NCBI GenBank assembly: GCA_963680875.1
Contig: OY804584.1
Coordinates: forward strand, 91,262,031-91,326,030
From: Bathymodiolus brooksi
Taxonomy: Eukaryota > Mollusca > Bivalvia > Mytilida > Modiolidae
Length of the DNA stretch: 64,000 nucleotides
Direction of reading: 5' to 3'
In this document: positions 46,842-58,900 of the stretch, piece after piece
How the letters are laid out: the number at the start of each line of letters is the position of its first letter
Position numbering within the stretch: the stretch's first letter is position 1
Made by a program: the position numbers and the translations under genes
Notes under the pieces: model-generated
Told to the model about the DNA's origin: nothing
Database searches by the model: none
Seen by the model: only the letters and a program-made list of their open reading frames with translations

Positions 46842-46986
46842 ATGGATGCAACGGAATTTCAGGACCTTTATGAATATTTGGATTCTGACAAGAAAGTGTA
46901 TCCAAGTTGGCTTGTTGGGAAGGAAAATAAAGGAAAAAGACAACAGTTCAGTCGGAAAGCTTCAAAATATTCGATTAGACAGAGTG
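46842..46986 (+). CDS. Exon 1: N-terminal region of the integrase
   Basis: The ATG has A at -3 and G at +4, a strong context, and follows TATA at -50. The segment has Phe-Gln-Asp-Leu-Tyr-Glu-Tyr-Leu, a YPSW turn and a basic RKASKYSIRQS end. This order (LYxYL, YP, K..R.AxxF/Y) is typical of the region just ahead of the H2C2 zinc site in GIN/Ginger/KRBA2 proteins (family knowledge). The exon ends G|GTAAGT in phase 1, and the next exon supplies AC to make Asp49. Confidence 0.8.
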
Positions 46987-49900
46987 GTAAGTTTTTTTTA
47001 TTGATGACGTTACGCGCGATGTTGGTGACGCTTGACATTACACATAATTAACGTTTAAAGAACGTTTCACGACTTCTTTTTCATTTTGTTCTTCTTCATT
47101 ATTTGTGTTTGCATAACTTGGGTTTGGTTTGGGTAGGGTGGTAGTGGGGTGTTTTGATGTATTGTTCTTCATTTCCGAATTTCACTTTTTGTTTTTATTG
47201 ATTTTTATTTTATTTTCGCTGAGCTCGGAGGACGGTAGTTTTTTTCAGTTTAACTAGAGTTTTAACGGTTGTTAAATATGCTGACACACCTTCCGTTCTC
47301 TTCTTTGGTGATTTTGGCCAACTTTTAATCAACTTAGAAACTGCCCTATGCTTCATTGTTCTGTTCGTTCGAGAAACTGTTTGTTAAATTTCCGTTTAAT
47401 TCCAACTCTACCTGTTTCTGTCTTTCTTTGAATGTCTAGCCGTATTTTAGTTTCATGTAGCGCGACGTTATTTTGTCGTCGATAAGAAAAAACGTTTACT
47501 GAACAAATTGGTTGAACTGTTAAAATTTTACATAGAAATCAAGTTTGTTATGTTCATTGTCTTCCACTGAAAATGCACATTTTTGCTATTTGGATTTAGC
47601 ACGACAATTATGAGCGAAAAATTTCGTTCCAAATGTGTAAAGCTTTATACTTGTGATTTTTTTACGTCAAGTTGCAACTGGACATTTTTTTTGACCTTAT
47701 TCTTTTAGAAATATTTTTTAACTTTCTAAAAAAAGATCATATTTGAAAAGATTTCTTCGTTTTTTAAGATAATCACATTTGATATGTATAATTTTTTGTG
47801 TGAAAAATTAGTAAAGCATAGCTGAAATAAAGCTTGTTTTTTGGGTTGTTTTTTTTTTGGAATGCAGATGATTGTTTTTCCTTCAGCGTGACATTCTTTT
47901 CTTTCCATGAACTTAACCCCGCGGGAACCCCGGGGTATAGAAATGGGACCGAGAGCTTCTTCGGCTTGAAGGGACGTCCGTCGGTTGTGCGTGATGTAAA
48001 AATTCACAACCAACCCGTCCTGCGGACGAGACGTAAATAAAACCGAGGTCCCGTGTTGAGAGATTGCCACCCTCTCCGCACGTTAAAGAACCCAGTGTAA
48101 CAGCTCATTATGAGCATTATGCTCATGATCAGTGGTCCATAAGAGACCTGTTGCACTGGCAAAATTATCCGTCCCTACCCATCACCTTTCCTTGTTTCGA
48201 GTCCCGTGGCGTTTAAATTTTTAAAATGTTCTCGTCCTGAATATAGCTGAAAAATTGCTCGCTGGACGTTAAACACCAATCAATCAATCTTTCCATGAAC
48301 TTAACGATTTTTTCCTTCAAGCATTCCTTTAATCAGAAATCGTTAATGACATCATAAAGTACGCCGACTCTGGTTCCAGTTCCATAAAAAAATTATTCCG
48401 AAAAACGTACTGGTTCACACAACACGCTCGACCTGATACAAAGTCTCGTACCACCACACTGTGTATACATGTAATGGGTATTTATTTAATTCATAATATA
48501 GCGACGATACATCAATGGAAGATAACTCCATAATTTAACAAAAATGTTTGTTCCATTTTAGCGCGAAAATAAACTCTCGGATGGGATCGTTCTGGGTTGT
48601 ACATGAAGACGGTAAAAGATGTTTTTCCGAAAGTTCTCAGTGACGAATATTCATTAGACATTTATACGAATGTTTATGAATCACTGTAATGACTTTGTCC
48701 CTTGTAGGCCCTCTATTGGACAATAAAATTCTTATTCTTATTCTTATTTGCATTTCCAGAAAAATCATCGAAGTTTTGGGGTTCTGAAAAGGGATTTGAA
48801 AATTAAAATTAGACTTAAATAGCATATGAAATTAGTCATATAGAATTCTGATAGTGTATTTCATGTAAATTTATGTATTTAATAGAAACCAAAACCATAA
48901 AATTGAGGGAAAATATTTGTATTCATAGTGATATTATTATTAAAAATAATGCACCCTTTTTCAAAGAGTTGTTTCCCTTTGTAGAACTCTTCAATCCTTG
49001 GAACAGTTTGTCAACATCAGATCTTCAATATCACTTGACTTTATCCATTTTTTTTAGTTACTGTTTAAGTACAGTGGCGTAGCTTGGGTCTTTTTTCTAG
49101 TGACTCATGAGTCCTAAAGTGCTCTTAAACCGAATATACAGATATATACATAAAAACAACATAACATCAAATCATATTATAAAAGCAGAGAACAAAACAC
49201 AAAAGCACATAAATAAAATTGAAGCACATTAAGACATAAGCAGCACTAAAATAAAAAAAAAAAACAGCACATGCATATATAGCAGAAACAAAAAGCGATA
49301 GCAAACATTTCAAGTGTGAGGCAGCACTGGTTTGAAATGTTTCTTCTTCTTCTTCCATTAATGTTTCATTGATTAGGTGATTACCCATTTATAATTGGTC
49401 CCTATTGAAGGGAAATCAAATATAGTAGCAATTTAAATGCTGTAGTCGGTAGAAGATATTTTCAATAGTTTCAAGTCCGATTTCGAGGACCATCGCGACT
49501 AAGTCGCTCTCCACCCGTCATATCAAACCCCTTCTTCTTCTTCTTTAGATATACAGTACTCCTTCAAAACGTTTAAGATTAAGTACTGTTGCATGCATGG
49601 GTATTTACAAAAAATATTTACATAAATTTCATGAAAGCATACAGTCTTTTTCCATCTAATTTTGATGCATGTTTAGCTTTGGATTTTTGGTGACGGGGGG
49701 CTTCGGTGAGTATCCCATCAGATTTCCGCCATCATTTATGGTTTTCTAATTAAATTTGAGTGCAGTAAAACTAATGCAAGAGGATACCATTGACGACTTT
49801 CTGTGGCAGTATCATGCTGCTTCCTGTGGAACTCTATTATTTTGTTTTACTTTTAGACCATGTTTTGCTGTATAATGAGAGGGAAGTTCTTGTTGGTTCC

Positions 49901-52900
49901 AAGGCCTGTAATGAAGTTTTTAAAGAGTTTCATGACAGTGCAATGGGTGGTCATAGTGGCATTAACAAAACACAAAATGCCATTTCAAAAAGATACTACT
50001 GGCCAAGCATCACAGCAGACATCAAGTCATGGGTAAATATTATGATTACAACATATTATGTTGATTTGGTAATGGATTGGGTCACGGAAAAGCTATTTCT
50101 AAAAGATTTCTCTCCCAAGATTTTGTTTGGTGAGAAGCAATGTCGAGATAATTTTAACCTTACATAAATGGCAGAAAGACTGTGTCATGCACAAAGATGT
50201 TTGTTGTCATCTCGATTTGACCTCTGCATAGTTATTCACTTTGTCCACAGGCACTACACACTATATCAATATTAATTACATAAATTCAAGCCAATGGTAA
50301 GAACATTGTTGGTTATACTGACATTATTGTCTTACCATTGGCTTTATGGAATTAATATTGATATAGTGGGTAGTGGCTGTGCTTTGTCAGTTTACAAGCA
50401 ATGCTCACCTAGTACTAATTGTTGATTTGATTTGATTTATTGTGTTTAATGCCACTTTCAGCGATATTTCACCTATATCACGACGACCAGTTTTATTGGT
50501 GGAAGAAGCCGCAGTACCTGGAGAGAACCACCGACCATGGGCAAGCAACTGGTAAACTTTATCACTTGGGCTACGAGTCGAGTGCACCCTTTTTGTAATT
50601 TACAAAGCTGGACGTTAACCCACACCGTATTGGTGATAGGCTTGTATGAGTTGTTAGGTAATCCAACTACCTACCTCATTGAGCCACACGGGCCCTCCCT
50701 ATATTGATGAGAAATTCAATAGTCACAACTAGACACAAATGTGGGTATGCATATCCAGCTACTCAGACATCACAATGTTCCACAATTTTGTCTGCAGACG
50801 GACAACAGCATCATAACATAACAAGACCAATTTTGTTTGTGGTCGTATAATGATCAATATATACAAATGTACCACAGCAACATTATGTACTATTTTTACT
50901 CTAATCCCTCAGAATTTCATATTACTGTTATTTCAGATAAAACAGTGTGATAAATGTCAAAGGAACAATCCATTGAAACCAGTCGTGAGGGAATTGCACC
51001 CAATAAAGGTAAATGATAAATTAATAATCACATGTTTTTGTGATATTACTGTTTTATGATTTCTGCACTTTTTGCTTATCTAACCAAAAGATCGTGTGAC
51101 CTATAGCCTTCAACAATGGACCATCGTAAATATTTCACATCTTCATTTTTTCCTCTGATAATTATAATTCTAACATGAACTCCTTCTTTCGCGTTGTAGA
51201 CAAACGAGCGATTTATCGATGGTATAATCTCATTCGCACATGCGCCTGTGAATGTCACTGACTTTTCCATTGGCATCATAAATTGTGTGTGACATTTTCC
51301 GCAAACGTAAATATAAATTACCGTCTTTCAATCAAAGTATACTACCGTATTTGTACTCTTAAACATATCAGAATCTAAATAAATCATGGAAGCCAGAATG
51401 TGTTTTGAGTTTTAACATGGGTTGGCGGATATTAGTAAATTAGTATTTTATCCCGAGCCAGAGGCGAGGGATAAAATTTACTAATATCCGCCAACCCATG
51501 TTAAAACTCAAAACACATTCTGGCTTCCATGATTTATTTCGTTATCAAACTTTTCAAACAATATGTAATCATCAACAAAAGCACTAAGCGTCTTCTTATC
51601 GGATAGACACCTTTCTGCAAGATAACTTAAGTTCCAGTTGACAGGTCTTTCTGAATCCTTGGCACAGAATGAAGGTTGTGTTTCTCTACATGTATAGTAC
51701 ATTATTCATTTAATTTGTAAGAACTTTTTTTTTTAATGAATTCCTTTGACAAAAAAAAGGCCAAAGAGGGGAACATTTCAAAATCGGCGCTCAAAACCAT
51801 ACTTGATGTACATTAAATCGGCCAAATTCGCACAGAGTAGATAAGCGGACAATAAAAACTGGCCATCCTGCATTTGTAATCAGGAAAAAAAATTAGTAGT
51901 ATCACACATTAAGTCAGTCTATTAATAACCTATTTATAACCAAGTAGATTTTTATTTACTAATTTCTCTTGGTTCAGCACCGAACAATGCGGTTTGGTGT
52001 TAGATAAAAATAGACGACTGACTTTTACTTGAAATGAATAGATGTAATTCTATTGACTAACCTTATAATTCTAGCTTCTTAACTTGAGGTTCCCAAATTA
52101 AATACATAATGATCATTTTTGCATCTACAAGAACTTCATTCAAGTTCATATATCTTATATTGCATTGTCTATTTCAATCTACATACAGGTTTCTGAACCA
52201 TGGGAAATGATAGGTATAGATCTGATGGGACCATGGAAAGAGACAAAGTTTGGATTTAAATACTTATTTACAGCCACAGACTTTTTCACAAAATGGGTAG
52301 AAGCCTTTCCATTGAGAGAAAAAACAGCCCTTGAAGTTGCACAGTGTTTACTGAAACTTTTCTACAGATATGGTGCCACAAAATCTGTTTTGCATGATAA
52401 TGGCAGAGAATTTGTTAATAAGGTAAATAGGATATCATTCTTTCCTTCAGTTTCAGCATACATGTGACATTCAATTTGACATTAACATTTAGTATCACAG
52501 CAAATAAAAGATATGAACACATTCAATTTAACATGGTTATTAGTAATCACATAAAAGTAGAATGATCAGGCCCATAATTGTGAGTTTTTGAGAACTCATC
52601 TCCTAAAATAAAAATAAAAATTAGACAAACATGATAACCCATAGAAAAATGTGTCCATAGGACACGGATGTTCTGAATTCCAACTTATGTAATCGGGGCA
52701 ACTATAAAATAGGGGATTTTAACGTTCAATCGATAGACACTGATAAGATGGTGACATTCGCCCTGCAGCATGTAAACACACGTCTATTAATTCCTCTTAT
52801 TTTCATTGTTATGAACAAATTATGTGTATCCTAGTGTATTTAACTATAGTATAAATGTACCGTATTTAGGGTTGCATAATGCCCTCTTGGCCTTGAAAAT

Positions 52901-55900
52901 CTTCAGAAAAAAACTAGTTCGTGTCTATAATGCGCATGGACTTTTGAAAAAAATGTAAGAATTAAATATCAATCGCATATATTTTTCAGTCCTTTGAGCA
53001 TGTTTCGTTTGCTGGGAGAATTTAAGAACCATTTATCTCTTTTCATCTTCAATAAAGTTGCAAAATATTAAATGTGTTGGGTTTTATTGGCGTCTTCAAT
53101 AATTAAAACATAGTAGATGCAATTAATTATTTTGTGGAATAGTGTCCAAACAATTTAAGAAATATTTAACTTTGCATGTTGACAATAGTAAACAAAAAAA
53201 CATGGCGGACATGTGATTTTCCGGTCTGGGAAAGAGTGAAACGCATTGTTCCTGTTTATAATGCGCACCCCTCCTACAAAATAAAGAATCTGGGCAAAAA
53301 ACTGTGCATTATGCAACCCTAAATACGGTATGTGCATTTCAAATTAAATATTAATTGTGTATTACCGTAAAAAAAATATCCAAAATGCCAAAGGTGAGGT
53401 TATTTACATGAATAATTGGAATAGTGCTATCACATCAAAATATCTGAAAACGGTTTGAATAGATCAATAATCGTTGATATAATTAATTTAATTGTTAAGA
53501 TAATTTATTGATAAAGAAGATTATATACTCTTTAAAATTTTGCAAGCATCCAAGTTTGATAAATATGACTGCAATTTTTCAACATGGCGGTAATTGGCTG
53601 TTAGTCACACCTGCATAAAAGGTGTTATAACCAAAATTGAACTTGACCTATGTATTGTTGTTAAAAAAATAATTCAAATGATTTGCTTTAATGAAAATTA
53701 TATCGTAGAACAGAAACCTGAGAAATTGGTGTTTTCTGGAAATCAATGGGCATAACTCCAGATGGGAAAAAGATTATCTTTTGGTAAATGTTATAGGTAA
53801 ATGAAGACCTCTGTCGTTTATGGGGAGTAGAAGAGAGATTCACTGCAGCTTATTCACCACAAACAAATGGCTTGGATGAGAGGACCAATCAAACTTTAAA
53901 AAGGTAACTACATTTAAGCCACATGTCATTGCAGAAACCAAGGTTGTTTTCGGCTGTGAATAATATAATAGTTTACTGTAAACATCTGGGGCAACTTGTA
54001 TATCCGTGGACTGTTGTTTCAGTGAGCTAGCACTATAAAAATCCAACTAAGCGTGTTGGTCTAGTGCAAAGCAGATCTCATCATCATCTCATTGAAAATT
54101 AACTTGTTCTCGACATGATATACATGTAGCTGAACAATTGCTGAGTTGGCGTTAAGCAACAATTAATCACTCACTCGCTCTCAAAGGTTGCACAGATAAT
54201 ACATAACCATTAAGGCAACAGTTACTTAAGGTCCTTCTATGCAGCCAGTGTGCATTATAGTGTTTTTTTTTATATCGAGATAGTTAGTTTTTTCGAATCA
54301 TTAGAAGAACATGAAGTAGTGATGGCCTGTTTGATAATTGTCTTTGTATTTTTGTATGTTTGTCTTATTGTTATCTGTGAAAAACAATGTCAAAGCGATT
54401 TTATTACATAATATAAAAAACATTAAAAACAACACCTGTGAATATGTCTGTAATCCAGAAACAGCCTAAACTGTTGTCAGTGCAAAATGATACTTTAACA
54501 GTAAATTGGCTAACAGAAATATTTCACAGAAAAAGATGGAATTAATATTGAACTAATCATTGTCATGCAGCTGCAGTTTAAATTTGAGTTCAGTTTGACT
54601 TTATAGTAGTGGTAAGCAATTGAAGCAGTCCTCACAGATGAAATTTTTATTGTACTGGACATTCAGGCATGTAAAAAGGGATTTTTTATTGGACCGAATT
54701 TAATTCTTCCATATGTTCACTGAATGTTTCATTTCATTCATTTAATTTTTGTCTTTACACTAAGAACACTGTATGATCTTTTTTTCTTTGTCATACATGT
54801 ACATTAGCCATGTAATACAATTTTTTTTTGCATTTTTAAATACACAGAGATGAAAATGTTCACTGATTAAAAAAAAACCAAAAAACCATGTAGTGCCTGA
54901 ATTCCCTCACTTTCTACCTGATTGGATCAAGTTTGACTAATTTGATTTTCAAATATTTGACTGAAAAGTGGAAACCCGCTGATCAGTGGAAATCTTTCAT
55001 CTGTGAATTCAAATGGAGATCATGGTCTTGGACAGGTTTTGCAGATTTAGCACTACATTCACATTTCAAAAATTTCCCTGAATCAAAACATTAGAACATA
55101 TCTTTTTTTGCCTGTAGATCAGTAAGATCACAAAGACTAAAAATCTGTTTCTTTGGGGAACTTGATCCCATTGAAAATTTATTGTTCCTGTTTTTTCATT
55201 TTTCATTGGTTATAGAATTGTCTTCACAATCTGAAGGTCATTTTGAATTTCGCTATGACTTCATCCTTGCCTTGTTATTGAACAGAAATTTTTCCAATTT
55301 AAAACTGGTTAAAAATTAAAGTTCAAAATGTAGCAGTAGAGCATGTTTTATCTCAAAATAATGCAATGTCCCCAATGGGATTCGCTTGCCACCACATGCC
55401 TCTTTACTGAACCGACTGAAAATTTAATCTCCTCAGTCTACAGACTAGTGGCCTATTTCACTACTGTAAAGAAATTTAATGAATCAATTATTAAAAGTGA
55501 AAAACAATTGCTTGTCAAATACAGTCAAACCTATGTTATGTGACCTTCCAAGGGAACAGTGAAATATGGTCACATAAGGCAGGTGGCCACTTAATACAGG
55601 ATTAATTTATATGAAATGCACTGTGAAGGGAAATAAATAAGAAGGTCACATGATACAATTTATTGCTTAATGGAGGTGGTCACAAAAGCAGGTTTAACTG
55701 TAATGTCTCAATGGATTGGCAAATGAAATATCACTTACATATAGCTGTACACAAAGACAAACCATTACAATGAGTCTAATGTTTTTGTAACATTTCAGAA
55801 CAATTCAGAAAATGGTAAATGACAACCAGGATGATTGGGATCAGTTTATAGATTCAACTTTATTTAGTATAAGAATGAAAATCCAAATGACAACAAAGTT

Positions 55901-58900
55901 CTCACCATTTTACCTCATGTATCGCAGAGAAGCTAAAGTTCCAACACAGATTACTATGCCACAACCAGTAATACCAGTAAGTACATTGACAATATTGATG
56001 ATGTTAAAAGTTGGTTATTGACCGTGTCTGCATCACTAACCAGGCACATACACTGTTTGAGATCACACCAATTTCAATTTTGTATTTATGGATCAAAAAC
56101 TGTTCATTCCCATAGTAAAACAATGTCCTGTAATGTCTGCAAATTTACATTTCCTATCCACAAAAAAAGAGAATCTAATGACTATTCATGTACTGTTTCG
56201 ATTCAGTCTATTTCCTACTATTTTAGAAAGAGTATTTTTTCATTTTAAAATTGGTTCTTTTGTTTAAACTGGCTATGGTAGCCCCCATCTTGCATTTCTC
56301 CAAAAATTTGTGGTAGAATATTAACAATTGATTTTCATAACTTCTATATGAATATACAGATCTTAAATCATCTTTTTTTTGTGAATTGTTAGAAAACAAG
56401 TCTGGTACATGTTTATCATTATTTTTTTCCAGGATTTCCTTCCAAATTTAAAAGAGAAGGAATTGAAATCTTTAATTGAAACAAGATCTGAAAAAATTAA
56501 AAACACTCGTGAAACGACATCCAGAAATATTTCGGTAGAGCAGGAAAAACAAAAGGCACAATTTGCAAAGAGGAAGACAAAAAAGTCAGAGACAATTGGT
56601 GTTGGACTGCAGGTGTTAAAGTATAATGCGAACAAAAGAACTAGAAAAGGAGACAGATTACAACCAGAATATTCTGGACCCTACACGATAGAAGACATTA
56701 TGACTGGAAAAGTAACACTTCGTAATAAAGATACTAATCAAGTCCTCAAGAGGAAATCTTCGATAAAAGATCTGAAGATTTACCATTCAGACACAAAATG
56801 GTATGTACTAATGTAGTGATTCGAATTGATATTGATATTGATATTGCAATAATATTGGATGAAAAATAACTAGCGACTGACAAGAGCCTGTATCGCTCAA
56901 TTCATACAATTCATGCTCTATCAAGCCTAGAATTTCAGAAAAAGTATTTTATTCATTTCATAGATTTTTATAGTGATAGCTCACTGAAACAACAATCTGC
57001 GGATAGACATGTCTCCCCACTCAGACACATTATCCTGATTCAGAGCCAACCCGTCTGTACTCTTTCTCCTTAATACTGCTTACTTAGCAAATACCAATTT
57101 TATAGTCTTTGGTTGGACCCGATCTGGGATTGAACCCACAATCTACCGCAATCGAGGTACGCATGCTAACCATTACACTACCGATGCGGTTCCAATCACT
57201 GAAAACTCGTGTTTCACTAAATTAATACAACTGTACCTGGAAGAAAATATTTCTGAATGATATTTACTAAGAATGTAAAAAAAAAAAAATAATATTCGTC
57301 AGTGTCAGCAATGCCCTGGATCAAATACCAGGATTGATTGAGAATGAAGTGCTTGTTCCTAAACATTGCGTGACTCTTGTGACGACATAAGTTCGATAAA
57401 GTTAGCATCAACTGTCCAAATAAAACACAATGAATGGGCATGACAGCTGCTACCATAAGATGGCACTGTACATGCTAAAATATGTCAAGTAGACCAGTTA
57501 TAGAAAATTGACAAAAGCAAAAACACTATTGACACAATTAGTTTTTCTACAACAAATTAGACATTTTATCAAATTTGTTCTGTATTTTTATATTGGTAGT
57601 ATCCAGACAATATAGGAATCTACAGATACATGTACATTACAGGAATCTACATATACATGTACACTACAGGAATCTACAGATACACGTACATTACAGGAAC
57701 CTATGGATACATGTACATTACAGGAATCTACATATACATGTACACTACAGGAATCTACAGATACACGTACATTACAGGAACCTACGGATACATGTACATT
57801 ACAGGAATCTACATATACATGTACACTACAGATACATGTACACTACAGGAATCTACAGATACATGTACATTACAGGAATCTACAGATACATGTACACTAC
57901 AGGAATCTACAGATACACGTACACTACAGGAATCTACATATACATGTACACTACAGGAATCTACAGATACATGTACACTACAGGAATCTACAGATACATG
58001 TACATTACAGGAATCTACAGATACATGTACACTACAGGAATCTACAGATACATGTACACTACAGGAATCTACAGATACACGTACATTACAGGAATCTACA
58101 GATACATGTACACTACAGGAATCTACAGATACACGTACATTACAGGAATCTACAGATACACGTACATTACAGGAATCTACAGATACATGTACATTACAGG
58201 AATCTACAGATACATGTACACTACAGGAATCTACAGATACACGTACATTACAGGAATCTACAGATACATGTACACTACAGGAATCAATGGATACATGTAC
58301 ACTACAGGAATCTACAGATACACGTACATTACAGGAATCTACAGATACATGTACACTACAGGAATCTACAGATACATGTACACCACAGGAACCTACAGAT
58401 ACATGTACACTACAGGAACCTACAGATACATGTACACTACAGGAATCTACAGATACATGTACACTACAGGAATCTACAGATACATGTACACTACAGGAAC
58501 CTACAGATGCATGTACACTACAGGAACCTACAGATACATGTACACTACAGGAATCTACAGATACATGTACACTACAGGAATCTACAGATACACGTACATT
58601 ACAGGAATCATCGGATACATGTACACTACAGGAATCTACAGATACACGTACATTACAGGAATCTACAGATACATGTACACTACAGGAACCTACAGATACA
58701 TGTACACTACAGGAATCTACAGATACACATACATTACAGGAATCTACAGATACATGTACACTACAGGAATCTACAGATACATGTACACTACAGGAATCAA
58801 CGGATACATGTACACTACAGAAATCTACAGATACATGTACACTACAGGAATCTACAGATACATGTACACTACAGGAATCTACAGATACACGTACATTACA

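Larger units (their letters stand above)
50033..50936 (+). other. Intron 2 (0.90 kb)
   Basis: Donor GTAAAT, acceptor TTATTTCAG. It holds a foldback element (50251-50378) and a SINE C copy (50421-50695). Confidence 0.75.
51009..52188 (+). other. Intron 3 (1.18 kb)
   Basis: Donor GTAAAT, acceptor ACATACAG. It carries the long hairpin 51377-51539 and a short dispersed repeat (52058-52128). Minus-strand frames at 51076 and 51508 are not supported. Confidence 0.75.
53904..55798 (+). other. Intron 5 (1.90 kb)
   Basis: Donor GTAACT, acceptor ACATTTCAG. It contains a SINE A copy (54013-54182), a fragment of the 312-bp repeat (about 54510-54625, with CTGCAGTTTAAATTTGAG) and a MITE (55520-55702). Remainder AT-rich. 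Confidence 0.7.

Noticed and set aside
49766..49856. An earlier 5' border for exon 2 (open upstream of 49857)
   Set aside because: The acceptor at 49856 gives the correct phase with exon 1 (G plus AC) and continues the expected family order, while the upstream residues do not fit.
57120..57191. tRNA gene on the minus strand
   Set aside because: A and B box-like sequences are present but the stems do not pair properly, and the segment is joined to a SINE body found in several places.
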